NCBI RefSeq assembly: GCF_021538615.1
Contig: NZ_JAJHIZ010000003.1
Coordinates: 3,286,001 to 3,350,000, forward strand
DNA length: 64,000 nt
Direction: 5' to 3'
From: Niabella agricola
GTDB taxonomy: Bacteria; Bacteroidota; Bacteroidia; Chitinophagales; Chitinophagaceae
Shown here: one piece after another, positions 1-7,763 of the stretch
Position numbering within the stretch: position 1 is the first letter of the stretch
How the letters are laid out: every line of letters starts with the position of its first letter
Notes under the pieces: generated by a model
Seen by the model: only the letters and a program-made list of their open reading frames with translations
Databases searched by the model: none
Told to the model about the DNA's origin: nothing
Made by a program: the position numbers and the translations under genes

Positions 1-637
1 AAACTGAGAAGCAATTTTTGTCTAACTGGTTATAGGTTGGTTTTTCTATTGAGGCAAACTTAGCAATCAATGCTCGTGCTTCACTTTTGAGGCGTTTAAT
101 AATTTTCTTCTGTTCTTTTAAATCGTCAATATCATTTAAAAAAGCGTTGTTATCAGTAATATGCCAACGAATCGAAAAATGCCAAAAATTCCATTTAGTC
201 GGTGTATGTACAACTTTACATATTGCCTTAAATATACCATCCCTATCACCAAAAGAATATTCTGCTACCTGATCTTGTATTGCATTGATTAAAACTGTCC
301 AAAATCCTCTTTCATTGTTTGGGATAAAGTGAGTGCTGTATACAGGTGGAGCAACTTCAATATCCGGGGCACAATAGGCGGCATATTTATCCTTTCCTGC
401 TGGAGTTAGTTCTATTGGAATGTGCTTAATCTCAAAAATACTTAATAAACTTGTTGATAGATCATTAACGTGTTCAGATGGTGAACACACAGCCTCCTGA
501 CGAATCTGATTTAATTCTTTATTCCATATTGTTTCTGGATCAGAAGAGTTAGTGTATCGAATCAAAAAGTATTCTGATAGATCGCAATCTATTAATTTGT
601 AGTTTGGGTTTGGTAAAATCTCAACAGGATAGTTCAT
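1..637 (-). CDS. Hypothetical protein, 3' end cut by the window edge
   Basis: An open frame runs on the minus strand from an ATG at 637-635 to the window edge without a stop, giving about 212 residues beginning MNYPVEILPN. I do not recognise a family. The visible part is soluble, has no signal peptide or membrane segment, and has an aromatic patch (WNFWHFSIRW) followed by a charged, probably coiled helix (EQKKIIKRLK). It starts 11 bp after the stop of the preceding minus-strand gene, so it is probably the third gene of an operon with the TIGR04255-type protein. The base composition is AT-rich like its two operon neighbours and unlike the rest of the window, which suggests acquisition as a block. 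Confidence 0.75.
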   Translation of the reverse strand, partial: MNYPVEILPNPNYKLIDCDLSEYFLIRYTNSSDPETIWNKELNQIRQEAVCSPSEHVNDLSTSLLSIFEIKHIPIELTPAGKDKYAAYCAPDIEVAPPVYSTHFIPNNERGFWTVLINAIQDQVAEYSFGDRDGIFKAICKVVHTPTKWNFWHFSIRWHITDNNAFLNDIDDLKEQKKIIKRLKSEARALIAKFASIEKPTYNQLDKNCFSV

Positions 638-648
638 CAATCAACAGA

Positions 649-1227
649 TCAAACAGCAAAGGCTTCAATTAAAAAAATAGTATTCATCTTCTGTTTTACT
701 GATTCAATGTTTCCTGCAAAACTTGGTAGTTTCGTGTTTCCTTCAAAAATTGTAAGGGTTAATTCTGCATCCTCTTCTTCTAAATCAGCAAAGTGATTTA
801 TATAAATAATATAATTATCCTTTTTGAAGGTATAAAATATTGTTTTGTCAGAAGTTAGTTCTAGGCCTAACATATCCGGTTCTAATTCCAATAAAAAACT
901 CAATGAGTTATTCATTAATCCCTTAATTTCCTCCTGGGAAATTTCATTAAAATGATGCTTCAGTTGCTCAAATTGGGCAAGAAATGACTTTTCGTATTTT
1001 ATGAATTTCTTGTTGATTGCATTCCGTTCAATATCAAAATATTCCTGTTGGTTGGTAGTATAATATTCTTTCAGTGCGCTATGAAAAAAATCATCTCCAA
1101 TTTTAGAGGGCAAATAATTGTATAGGCCTTCACCTGTTGCTTGTTTAGGTCTATCCTTTACTTCTGCATTCCATTGATAATGGAATGGTTGCTTTTGTAA
1201 TTCTATTGCTTCTGCAGGAACTGGCAT
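649..1227 (-). CDS. Hypothetical protein in the TIGR04255-containing cluster
   Basis: A 192-residue soluble protein with no signal peptide or membrane helix. The middle (about residues 55-110) is rich in Lys, Glu and Gln and looks helical or coiled; the C-terminal part alternates short strands (TIFYTFKKDNYIIYI) with acidic loops. I do not recognise the family. It starts 10 bp after the stop of the TIGR04255-type gene and ends 11 bp before the next start, so the three genes are almost certainly cotranscribed. Its function can only be guessed from that association. Composition is AT-rich, as in the whole left 2 kb. Confidence 0.7.
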   Translation of the reverse strand: MPVPAEAIELQKQPFHYQWNAEVKDRPKQATGEGLYNYLPSKIGDDFFHSALKEYYTTNQQEYFDIERNAINKKFIKYEKSFLAQFEQLKHHFNEISQEEIKGLMNNSLSFLLELEPDMLGLELTSDKTIFYTFKKDNYIIYINHFADLEEEDAELTLTIFEGNTKLPSFAGNIESVKQKMNTIFLIEAFAV

Positions 1228-1237
1228 AAAAAAAGAT

Positions 1238-1933
1238 TTAATAAACAGGGTTCAGAGTATCTAAAAAATCTTCTTTCAAGATACTAAAAAAAACTGTCTT
1301 TTGATACAAATGAGCATCACCAATTAATTTAAGCACTTCATCAACTTCCTTGATACTTATTTTATCTTTAATAACATCAATATCAATTGTTGTTATCGTT
1401 GAAGCTTCAGTTGAATTTGGGAGTACTATCGGAAACCCATTGACAAGAGTCAAGATAGTCCGAAATTCACTTGTACTAAACTCAGACCTGAAACTATAAT
1501 TATCTGATTTTACATCAGGTAAACCAAATTTAAAGTCGAACTTGGTAATTGTTGTTAAGTCAGTATTATTATACTGGCTGATATATCTGATCCCTATCCT
1601 GTTAAAAGTCTCTATATTGTTTGTTGTAGTAAGCTGTTCTAATACTTTTTTAATTTCGATGTGATATGCATCCCATCCAATATATTTGTCTAAACAATTA
1701 AAAACGATAGTATTAGGTAATATCTCAAATTTAATTGTCTTATTATAAAACAGCGGACTATTACTAATGTTTATTCTATCAGCACTAACCTGCCTAACAG
1801 TGTATGTATACGAGTCATCTAACGATTGAAAAAATATTCCCAGTAATACTTCAAAAGGAAGTTTAGAGGCATACCTTATCTCAACTATAGAATCTTTTAT
1901 GCTGTCGGGAGATATTTCTTTCGGCAGTCTCAT
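1238..1933 (-). CDS. TIGR04255 family protein
   Basis: A 231-residue protein whose N-terminus (LPKEISPDSIKDSIVEIRY) matches the characteristic opening of TIGR04255-type proteins, in which a short proline-containing leader precedes a strand ending in E-I-R-[FY]. The rest is mixed alpha/beta with no signal peptide and no obvious catalytic motif. Members of this family are patchily distributed and functionally uncharacterised as far as I know. It is the first gene of a three-gene minus-strand cluster. The XRE-type regulator lies 174 bp upstream on the same strand. A role in defence or another accessory function is inference from patchy distribution, AT-rich composition and the adjacent regulator. 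Confidence 0.65.
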   Translation of the reverse strand: MRLPKEISPDSIKDSIVEIRYASKLPFEVLLGIFFQSLDDSYTYTVRQVSADRINISNSPLFYNKTIKFEILPNTIVFNCLDKYIGWDAYHIEIKKVLEQLTTTNNIETFNRIGIRYISQYNNTDLTTITKFDFKFGLPDVKSDNYSFRSEFSTSEFRTILTLVNGFPIVLPNSTEASTITTIDIDVIKDKISIKEVDEVLKLIGDAHLYQKTVFFSILKEDFLDTLNPVY

Positions 1934-2107
1934 ATAGTGAACGTGTACATAAATATAAGCCTTGTTATTTTAATAACGGCTGCAAAGGTATGCAAAAGAT
2001 TTTTAAAGAGATCGTTTTAATGAATAATAGGCTATTTTCCAATAATTTAAGCAGAATGTTAATAACTCGTTTTATGGTTTATAATGCACTATTTCTCGCA
2101 TAAATAC

Positions 2108-2329
2108 TTATTTCTGCTCCACCAGCTTCACCCCCTCGCATACATATTCCAACAATTCACCCGGCTTTACACCAATCGCCAATGCAATAAGATAAAGTTC
2201 CTCCGCTCTTAATTTGGCTGTTGGGTTAATGGTTAATTCACTCAAACGAGGTTTGCTTAAACCGGTTTTTCGGGACACTTCTGACTTATTAGTCGATCGG
2301 GCCTGTAAATATTCTCCAAGTCTTGTCAT
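2108..2329 (-). CDS. XRE-family helix-turn-helix regulator
   Basis: A 73-residue protein consisting of a single Cro/C1-type HTH domain. The HTH is visible at about residues 14-35 (NKSEVSRKTGLSKPRLSE), followed by the usual stabilising helices (LRAEELYLIALAIGVKPGEL). There is no partner domain. It lies upstream of, and in the same direction as, the TIGR04255 cluster. Its own upstream region (2340-2436) contains two inverted repeats that could be operators, so autoregulation is likely but inferred. The size and position are typical of small regulators of acquired gene cassettes. Confidence 0.85.
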   Translation of the reverse strand: MTRLGEYLQARSTNKSEVSRKTGLSKPRLSELTINPTAKLRAEELYLIALAIGVKPGELLEYVCEGVKLVEQK

Positions 2330-2342
2330 TGGATTTCAATAG

Positions 2343-2385
2343 TTTCTGGAAATAATTAATGATTTAATGTAAATAATTCCAGAAA
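2343..2385. promoter_or_regulatory. Inverted repeat upstream of the XRE gene, candidate operator
   Basis: TTTCTGGAA at 2343-2351 is the perfect reverse complement of TTCCAGAAA at 2377-2385. The pair lies 14-56 bp upstream of the XRE start codon (2329, minus strand), where an autoregulatory operator would be expected. A second palindrome (CTGTA, 6 bp, TACAG) lies at 2420-2435. Assignment as operators is inference from position and symmetry. Confidence 0.45.
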
Positions 2386-2530
2386 ATCGAAAAATTATTT
2401 GGAAATATTGTCAGACTTACTGTAAATTCGTACAGAAAGTCTTTAAAAAATAAATAAGCCATGAAACACTTTTGGATAAATAGTACTTAGCAATAGACTG
2501 CAAAATACTTAGCGTATTTGCTTTATTTCC

Positions 2531-2695
2531 GTTCCTAAATTCTACGACTTTTTACGACGACGGGATGATAAGGTAAATCGCTCATGTTTTTCTTTATTGT
2601 ATATAGCATATATTTAAAGATTAAAGCGTGGGCGTTCTTATTTCGTTGTCGGGGTGTCGTAGCCCTTTAGGAACAATAAGGACTAACCCACGCTT
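2531..2695. repeat. Nested inverted repeat element, REP-like
   Basis: Three blocks at 2531-2562 (GTTCCTAAA, CTACGAC, GACGACG) recur in inverted order and orientation at 2644-2674. Overlapping this, an outer stem pairs AAGCGTGGG (2624-2632) with CCCACGCTT (2687-2695) and continues with CTTATT/AATAAG (2637-2642 with 2675-2680). The structure fills most of the 2330-2751 gap and contains no ORF. It could be a dispersed palindromic element or a structured RNA. No second copy is visible in this window, so I cannot tell. Confidence 0.5.
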
Positions 2696-2751
2696 CTTTT
2701 TGCGTGTGGTGGTCCGGCTTAAAAAATTATCAGTTGCTAAAACCAATCGCT

Positions 2752-3213
2752 ATGCACGCCGTTCCTACACCTACACAAAACACCCACCCCTTTAATGAAG
2801 AGCAATGGCTGCCCGTGCTCTTTTTACTGGCAGATATCCAAACCTGGCTGCAACAATTGCAGGGGGAGCATCTGCGTCAGCTACCCGTAAAAAACCGTAA
2901 AAAGCTGCTGCGCAAAAGCTGGTACCTCAGCGCAAAGGCCCTGGCGCATATCTTAGAGCGCCACTACCACAAAGTGCCCCGCCACCCCCTGGCCGGCAAA
3001 TTTACCATACCCATACCCGCCATTGTAGCCGCTATAAAAGATGCCGCCCAGCAAACGCAGCAGCCGCAACCCGGTGGCCATTGCCAGCGCGTATATGATA
3101 CCGGGGCCACCATCGGGTATAACAACCGCGGCCAGCCGGTTAGTACTATAACCGTAATTACGGATGCCGCGGGAGAGATCATAACCGCCTTTCCCGGCAC
3201 GCCAGACCTGTGA
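2752..3213 (+). CDS. Small protein resembling a BECR-type nuclease toxin domain
   Basis: About 153 residues if translation starts at the ATG at 2752; an in-frame GTG at 2704 would add 16 residues with no support. The second half has the layout I associate with C-terminal nuclease domains of polymorphic toxins: a helix with HILERH, a GKF/proline turn, a helix IPAIVAAIKDA, then beta strands with VYDTGATIGY and ITDAAGEIITAFPGTP. There is no signal peptide and no long delivery domain, so it would be a free-standing domain. The next gene downstream (3438) would be the positional candidate for an immunity partner, but nothing in its sequence proves that. The stop codon lies inside a perfect inverted repeat (3204-3249). 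Confidence 0.5.
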   Translation: MHAVPTPTQNTHPFNEEQWLPVLFLLADIQTWLQQLQGEHLRQLPVKNRKKLLRKSWYLSAKALAHILERHYHKVPRHPLAGKFTIPIPAIVAAIKDAAQQTQQPQPGGHCQRVYDTGATIGYNNRGQPVSTITVITDAAGEIITAFPGTPDL

Positions 3214-3249
3214 GGTCTGTACACGGTAGGCGTTAGACCTCACAGGTCT
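3204..3249. repeat. Perfect 15-bp inverted repeat overlapping a stop codon
   Basis: AGACCTGTGAGGTCT (3204-3218) is exactly complementary to AGACCTCACAGGTCT (3235-3249) with a 16-bp loop. The TGA stop of the preceding gene (3211-3213) is inside the left arm. It is not followed by a T-run, so it is less likely to be a simple terminator than a dispersed palindromic repeat, possibly inserted at the 3' end of the gene. Confidence 0.6.
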
Positions 3250-3365
3250 TCCCCTTCCAAAGAGCCGGCCGCTACTACAGCAACGGCCGGCATCGGCCTG
3301 CCCGTCCCCCAAGTCTGCATGTCCCCCCAAAGAGCAGCAGCTTGCGCTGGCGCTAATAATACTTC

Positions 3366-3405
3366 AGAGATTTCTCCACTACGCTGCGCTCCGGTCGAAA
3401 TGACG
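3366..3405. repeat. Right half of the dispersed palindromic repeat
   Basis: This contains a GAGATTTCTCCAC...CGGTCGAAATGACG pattern, the right arm of the repeat family described at 11968-13436, without a recognisable left arm. It lies between the toxin-like gene and the gene at 3438. Confidence 0.55.
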
Positions 3406-3437
3406 AAAGAAAAACCTTCACCCCAAAACAACAACAT

Positions 3438-4082
3438 ATGAAAAACCCCAGAACCCCTGATCCCTTCCACACCCAATTCTGGTGCAATGAAGCCACCACC
3501 AATCCCTACCGCGCGTTTTACCTCTGCTTTAGCCATGCGGGTAAAATTCATGAGCTGCGCAAAATACTGCAGCATGTATTGCTGTTTATGGAACGGGAAC
3601 AGCCGCAAACGGATATACCCGTGTACCGCGTGTGCTGCGCCTTTATGGCCATTAACTCCGTAATAACCGCAGCGCATTATATTTATACCCATCCGGAGCC
3701 GGAACCCGTGGCCGGGCTGCCCGCCTACCTGTCCGTACTCAAAAGCAATCTGCCCTATGAACAAACCAGTTATACCTCCTACTTTATATCCGAAGCGGAA
3801 CATGCCAACCTGCAGGAAGTACTAAAAACATTTTTCGGTTACCAAAGCTGTGACGACTGGAACTCCGAACTGCACCTGGTACTGTACCATGCCCTCACCC
3901 ATTGGAGCCTGCCGGTGGTGGTGGACCTGTTCTCGCATTGGTTTTATCTCACTAAACTGCTGGAAGCGGCCTGGCTCTTGCGGCGTGGGAGGTGGAGTAG
4001 GTTGCGTGCTACATGCTGGTGCGTGTCTTCACGCACCGGGACGCGCTTGCGTCATCCCGACCGAATCCGCTATGGCGGATGA
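3438..4082 (+). CDS. Hypothetical protein whose 3' end runs into a dispersed repeat
   Basis: A 214-residue ORF, soluble, rich in aromatic residues and histidine, largely helical (HELRKILQHVLLFMERE; NLQEVLKTFFGYQ). I do not recognise the family with confidence. The last roughly 11 codons (RHPDRIRYGG) and the TGA stop are encoded by a copy of the dispersed palindromic repeat that begins at 4050, and the preceding 30 or so residues are arginine/cysteine-rich and unlike the rest. The original 3' end has therefore probably been replaced by repeat insertion. The body (residues about 1-180) looks like normal coding sequence. It follows the toxin-like gene by 224 bp, so an immunity role is possible but unsupported. 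Confidence 0.6.
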   Translation: MKNPRTPDPFHTQFWCNEATTNPYRAFYLCFSHAGKIHELRKILQHVLLFMEREQPQTDIPVYRVCCAFMAINSVITAAHYIYTHPEPEPVAGLPAYLSVLKSNLPYEQTSYTSYFISEAEHANLQEVLKTFFGYQSCDDWNSELHLVLYHALTHWSLPVVVDLFSHWFYLTKLLEAAWLLRRGRWSRLRATCWCVSSRTGTRLRHPDRIRYGG

Positions 4083-4146
4083 GTGGGGGGATCTGCCTCA
4101 GGTGGAAGAGATGCCTCGGCTCCACTTTGTTGCGCTCGGCATGACG
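4050..4146. repeat. Dispersed imperfect palindromic repeat, full copy
   Basis: The left arm starts CGTCATCCCGACCGAATCC and the right arm ends CGGCATGACGG; the two arms are imperfect reverse complements about a centre near GCCTCAGGTGGAAGAG. The left arm supplies the stop codon of the ORF at 3438. The sequence following it (about 4165-4198, containing TATAATCACAATCAGCAACC) recurs after copies at 6351 and 6498. Confidence 0.8.
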
Positions 4147-4202
4147 GAACAAAGTGGCGGGGCGTTATCGTATAATCACAATCAGCAACCGGAGCCTTCT
4201 TG

Positions 4203-4247
4203 CGTCATCCCGACCGGATCCGCCGTGGCGGATGAGCGGAGGGATCT
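4203..4247. repeat. Dispersed palindromic repeat, left half only
   Basis: The left arm CGTCATCCCGACCGGATCC...GGAGGGATCTC is present, then the sequence diverges and no right arm follows. The remaining interval to 4445 has no convincing gene; ORFs there are in repeat-derived sequence. Confidence 0.65.
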
Positions 4248-4445
4248 CGTGCGTTGGCGCGATGTTGCTATTCCGGCCGGCACGACCATAATCGCCTTTT
4301 ACCAAAGGGAATCCGCGAACTGGAAGGCCCTGCCTGTTGCGCCAGCCTGCCCACACCCCGGAAACACTCCAGAAATTCACCCATTCCTAAAATACAATCA
4401 CCCATTTTGAAAGCCCCGGCCTTAGATATGGATTATTTTAGATAC

Positions 4446-4468
4446 CGGGTTGCCTGATACCCGTTTTT
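4446..4468 (+). terminator. Hairpin with T-run
   Basis: CGGGT (4446-4450) pairs with ACCCG (4459-4463) and is followed directly by TTTTT. There is no clear gene just upstream, so it may be the terminator of a transcript now disrupted by the repeats at 4050-4247. Confidence 0.4.
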
Positions 4469-4551
4469 GAAAAAACGATAACGATCTCCTGTCATTTTAC
4501 CGGACCTGGAAGGTCTTTCATTCATATTTCTAAACCTAAAAAATCAAAACA

Positions 4552-5412
4552 ATGAACAAACAATTCCGCTGTGTTACAGCGCGCGGCGCTGCCGCCATGC
4601 TTCTCCTTGCCGCTTCCTGCACCCGTACCGGCAACACCATTGTTACGGCTGGGCCGGAAAACGGCAACCCGGGAAAAAGTATGGTAACGGGCAGCACGTT
4701 TTTTTCCGTGGGAGATACCCTGCTCAACGCTACGTATGAGGATGGTACTACCAACTCGGGCATTACCGGTCTTACCGCAACGGATGCACCGGCCGCCGAT
4801 GCCGCCTATATGGTATCGCCCGGGGCTGGCGGCACGTATGCCGTTGCCCATAAGGTGGTGTTTGGCGACAGTGCCTATATGTCTGACGGGGCCTACCGCA
4901 GTGAAACCACCGCAAGACTGGTAACGGCTGCCAATTTTGTACCGGGCCAGGAACGCCGTTATGAATTCAGTGTATTGCTGAAAGACTGGCCGGATTGGAA
5001 CGGCATGAATCCTGTAGACGGGGGCAACCTGTTTCAGTGCCGGGTAAGCGGCGACTACTATGTACCGGTTATGATACGGGTGCGCAGGAACGGGATTATT
5101 ATACGCGAGGCGGATGCGCAAACCTTTGCCGTAGTATCCGACTACCGGCCCTATGTAAACCAGTGGATCCACTTCCGCATTGATGTACTATGGACCACAG
5201 ACAGTACCGGTTATATAAAGGTATATACCCAGTTGCCCGGAGAAACGGGTTATACGTTGCGCAGGGAACGTACCAATTTGAGAACCTATACCGGAACGGG
5301 CACATCGGGTGGCGGCGCCTTCGGCTATCCCAAATGGGGCTTGTATGGCGGACCCGATACCGGTACCCGTATTGCCTATCATGATAATGTACGGATTATT
5401 GCGTTGAACTAA
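4552..5412 (+). CDS. Lipoprotein resembling polysaccharide lyase / heparin-lyase-like beta-jelly-roll proteins
   Basis: A 286-residue protein with a lipoprotein signal (LLLAASC, Cys23), so it is expected in the outer membrane or periplasm. Residues about 110-286 follow the pattern of polysaccharide-lyase (PF14099-like) jelly rolls: an early YRSE with Arg/Glu, a strand ending in VLLKDWPDW, a central W-[IV]-H-F-R-[IVL]-D-V-L-W core strand (about residues 205-215), and a final FGYPKWGLYGG that resembles the K-x-G-[IL]-Y closing motif of the family. The catalytic residues cannot be assigned by eye. It stands alone between repeats, with a hairpin terminator just after it, so it is probably monocistronic. 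The family call is inference from motif layout. Confidence 0.6.
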   Translation: MNKQFRCVTARGAAAMLLLAASCTRTGNTIVTAGPENGNPGKSMVTGSTFFSVGDTLLNATYEDGTTNSGITGLTATDAPAADAAYMVSPGAGGTYAVAHKVVFGDSAYMSDGAYRSETTARLVTAANFVPGQERRYEFSVLLKDWPDWNGMNPVDGGNLFQCRVSGDYYVPVMIRVRRNGIIIREADAQTFAVVSDYRPYVNQWIHFRIDVLWTTDSTGYIKVYTQLPGETGYTLRRERTNLRTYTGTGTSGGGAFGYPKWGLYGGPDTGTRIAYHDNVRIIALN

Positions 5413-5435
5413 GCAAGCGGGCATTATATAAAAAG

Positions 5436-5467
5436 GAAGGTCGTCCGGGCAACAGGACGGCTTTCTT
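5436..5467 (+). terminator. Rho-independent terminator after the lyase-like lipoprotein
   Basis: GTCGTCC (5440-5446) pairs, with one wobble, with GGACGGC (5455-5461), followed by TTTCTT. It lies 24 bp downstream of the stop codon at 5412. Confidence 0.6.
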
Positions 5468-5577
5468 ATTGAAGCTTAAAAGGTAACTGCTCCCGGTTTA
5501 TTCAGATTTGCTTTAAATTGATTTACTTTAGTGCCGGAACGCTATTAAAAACAATCAACAAAACGTAAGACTATCTT

Positions 5578-6180
5578 ATGAGCAAAGGACTGGATACCGA
5601 ACAGGTGCAGGAATACTATCAGCACCTGGATAATGATGAACTGATGCGCATTGCCCTGCACGATGCAGCCGGGCTGACACCGGAAGCTCAGCAAATTGTA
5701 CAACAGGAATTGGAAAAACGTAAGCTGGGCACAGCCGCCGCAGATGCGGTACAGGCACAAAATAAGCAGCACAGCCTGGAAGAAATTGATGCCTATTGTA
5801 ACCTGGTACGTCGTTTACACTGCCCGGAGTGGGGGAGCACCGCTACTCCGCTAAACGCCGGGTTTATTAGCAGTACCATCAGTATTCTTGTGGTAACCAT
5901 TCAAAATAGGAAATTAAAGATCGCCTGTCCGGATTGCCTGGATAAAGCCAATGGCAAAGCGATCACCATAACCTTATTGCTGGGTTGGTGGGGCTTTCCC
6001 TGGGGTCCTATAAGAACGATACAGTCGCTGGGGCATAATAACAAAAGCAAAACCACCAACCATGAAGAAGGGCCCAATGATTATTTACGCAGTTTTGTGG
6101 TGGCCAACATCGGCGCTTTTGAAATGTATAAAAACGATAAGACAATACTACAGGAACTGATTGCGGTTGAAAGCGAGTGA
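5578..6180 (+). CDS. Hypothetical membrane-associated protein
   Basis: A 200-residue protein. The N-terminal 60 residues are helical and charged (LTPEAQQIVQQELEKRK), followed by a stretch with cysteines (YCNLVRRLHCPEW, then IACPDCLDKANGK) that could form a zinc-ribbon-like site around a hydrophobic segment (residues about 96-107). A second hydrophobic segment (ITITLLLGWWGFPWGP, about 128-143) is probably membrane-associated. I recognise similar small Bacteroidota proteins with an N-terminal LTPEAQ helix but no assigned function. It is followed directly by dispersed repeats and has no operon partner. Confidence 0.65.
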   Translation: MSKGLDTEQVQEYYQHLDNDELMRIALHDAAGLTPEAQQIVQQELEKRKLGTAAADAVQAQNKQHSLEEIDAYCNLVRRLHCPEWGSTATPLNAGFISSTISILVVTIQNRKLKIACPDCLDKANGKAITITLLLGWWGFPWGPIRTIQSLGHNNKSKTTNHEEGPNDYLRSFVVANIGAFEMYKNDKTILQELIAVESE

Positions 6181-6195
6181 TCACAGTCCCGCTCT

Positions 6196-6691
6196 CGTCA
6201 TCCCGGTCGAATCCGCCGTGGCGGATGAACGGAGGGATCCGCTCCATGCGGAAGAGATGCCTCCACTCCGCTGCGCTGCGGTCGGCATGACGAAACCAAG
6301 GGAATAGACATTACAGCGGGATCCTGGTTGTAAAGCCAACACACACTTTTGTCATCCCGACCAAGTCCGCAGGACGCGCGGAGGGATCTGCCTCAGGCGG
6401 AAGAGATGCCTCGGCTCCACTTTGTTGCGCTCGGCATGACGGAACAAAGAGGAGAGGCTTTATCGTATAATCACAATCAGCAACCGGAGCCTTCTTCCGT
6501 CATCCCGACCGAATCAGCTGTGGCGGATGAGCGGAGGGATCTGCCTTAGGCGGAAGAGATGCCTCGGCTCCACTTTGTTGCGCTCGGCATGACGGAACAA
6601 AGAGGCTTTATCGTATAATCACAATCAGCAACCGGAGCCTTCTTCCGTCATCCCGACCGAATCCGCGGTGGCGGATGAGTGGAGGGATCTG
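6196..6691. repeat. Cluster of four dispersed palindromic repeats
   Basis: Copies lie at 6196-6292, 6351-6441 and 6498-6594 (full) and 6646-6691 (left half only). They are separated by two kinds of conserved spacer: one containing CCTGGTTGTAAAGCCAACAC (also at about 12345-12385) and one containing TATAATCACAATCAGCAACC (also after the copy at 4050). Spacer and repeat therefore move or duplicate together. No gene is present between 6181 and the ATG at 6844. Confidence 0.8.
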
Positions 6692-6843
6692 TTCACTTAT
6701 TGAAGAGAAGCCACTACTTCCTTCAGCTTCCATTTCCATACGCTTCAATACACGGTTTCAGCACTTCATTCTAATAGATTTGTCAAAAGCCACGCGGGAT
6801 AAGAGTTTTGTGTCATCAAACAAAAACAGATAAAACAAACGAT

Positions 6844-7590
6844 ATGAACCCGCTGCTGAAGAGGCCCCTGCTTCGATTTTTAAAGGCTACATTTTTAAAA
6901 AGCCTGGTATTTTCACTACCTGTTTACGGGGCGCTGCGCCTGGTGTTTTATGGTATGGATTTTAGTCCGCTGGAAGACCTGCGCATTTTATGCAACTACA
7001 TCGGCACCGGCTGGCTGCTGACCACCTTGCCGGCGCTTGCCGGCGTACCCTTCGTGAAATGGGCAAGGCTGTTTATGAAAAGCCGGGTGCAAACAAGCCG
7101 CCGCGGCTGGCTGCAAACGGCATTGGTGGCGATACTGTTGGCTGGCTTTCTGTATAGCTGCCAGGCACAGCCCACGGGCATGCAACCCGGCACCGGGCTG
7201 GTTACGCAATGGAAGGGCATCACCACTGCCAAAAGCCGCGTGATCATGAACAAGGAGGTACTGGGGCATCATGATATTCCGCTGGGGGCATCTTTCGAAA
7301 TCATCAATACCGGTGTAAAAGGACTGGTGGCAAAGGGCGGCAAGGTATCCGTTGGTTGTGCCCTTACCATCAGCGATTCCAAAGGAAAAGTACTGATGAA
7401 CGAACCGGACCTGTTTGCCGGTGCCGATATTTTTGATGCCCGCCAGCTGGATTACCTGCGTTGTACCGTTAATACCGGCAAGCCCATGGACTGGGAACAG
7501 GAATATAAAGTACGGGTACGCTTCTGGGATAAATTTGGCAAAGGTGTACTCACCAATACGATGACCATCCGGATCATTGACTTGCCTTAA
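6844..7590 (+). CDS. Hypothetical membrane-anchored protein with an internal lipobox-like segment
   Basis: The frame from the ATG at 6844 gives 248 residues. The first 80 contain two hydrophobic segments (SLVFSLPVYGALRLVFYG and GTGWLLTTLPALAGVPF). They are followed by a segment that by itself looks like a lipoprotein signal: an internal Met (ATG at 7075), Arg-rich start, TALVAILLAGFLYSC. The remaining 140 residues are soluble beta-rich sequence ending in MTIRIIDLP. Two readings are possible: a three-helix membrane protein with an exported domain, or a 171-residue lipoprotein starting at 7075 preceded by another reading frame segment fused in frame. I do not recognise the exported domain. The gene stands alone. 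Confidence 0.6.
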   Translation: MNPLLKRPLLRFLKATFLKSLVFSLPVYGALRLVFYGMDFSPLEDLRILCNYIGTGWLLTTLPALAGVPFVKWARLFMKSRVQTSRRGWLQTALVAILLAGFLYSCQAQPTGMQPGTGLVTQWKGITTAKSRVIMNKEVLGHHDIPLGASFEIINTGVKGLVAKGGKVSVGCALTISDSKGKVLMNEPDLFAGADIFDARQLDYLRCTVNTGKPMDWEQEYKVRVRFWDKFGKGVLTNTMTIRIIDLP

Positions 7591-7763
7591 GCGTTTATAA
7601 TGTTATACTGTTTGTGCATCTATTGCCAGGAATGGATGAACAGCCGGGTATAAAATTTCATCAACAATTTTTAACATCCGGAGCAATGTTTTTTACAGTT
7701 CATGCACATGCATTCCTGGAGGGCGCAACTTAATTGTTGTTTTGCGCAAAAATTTACCAGGAG

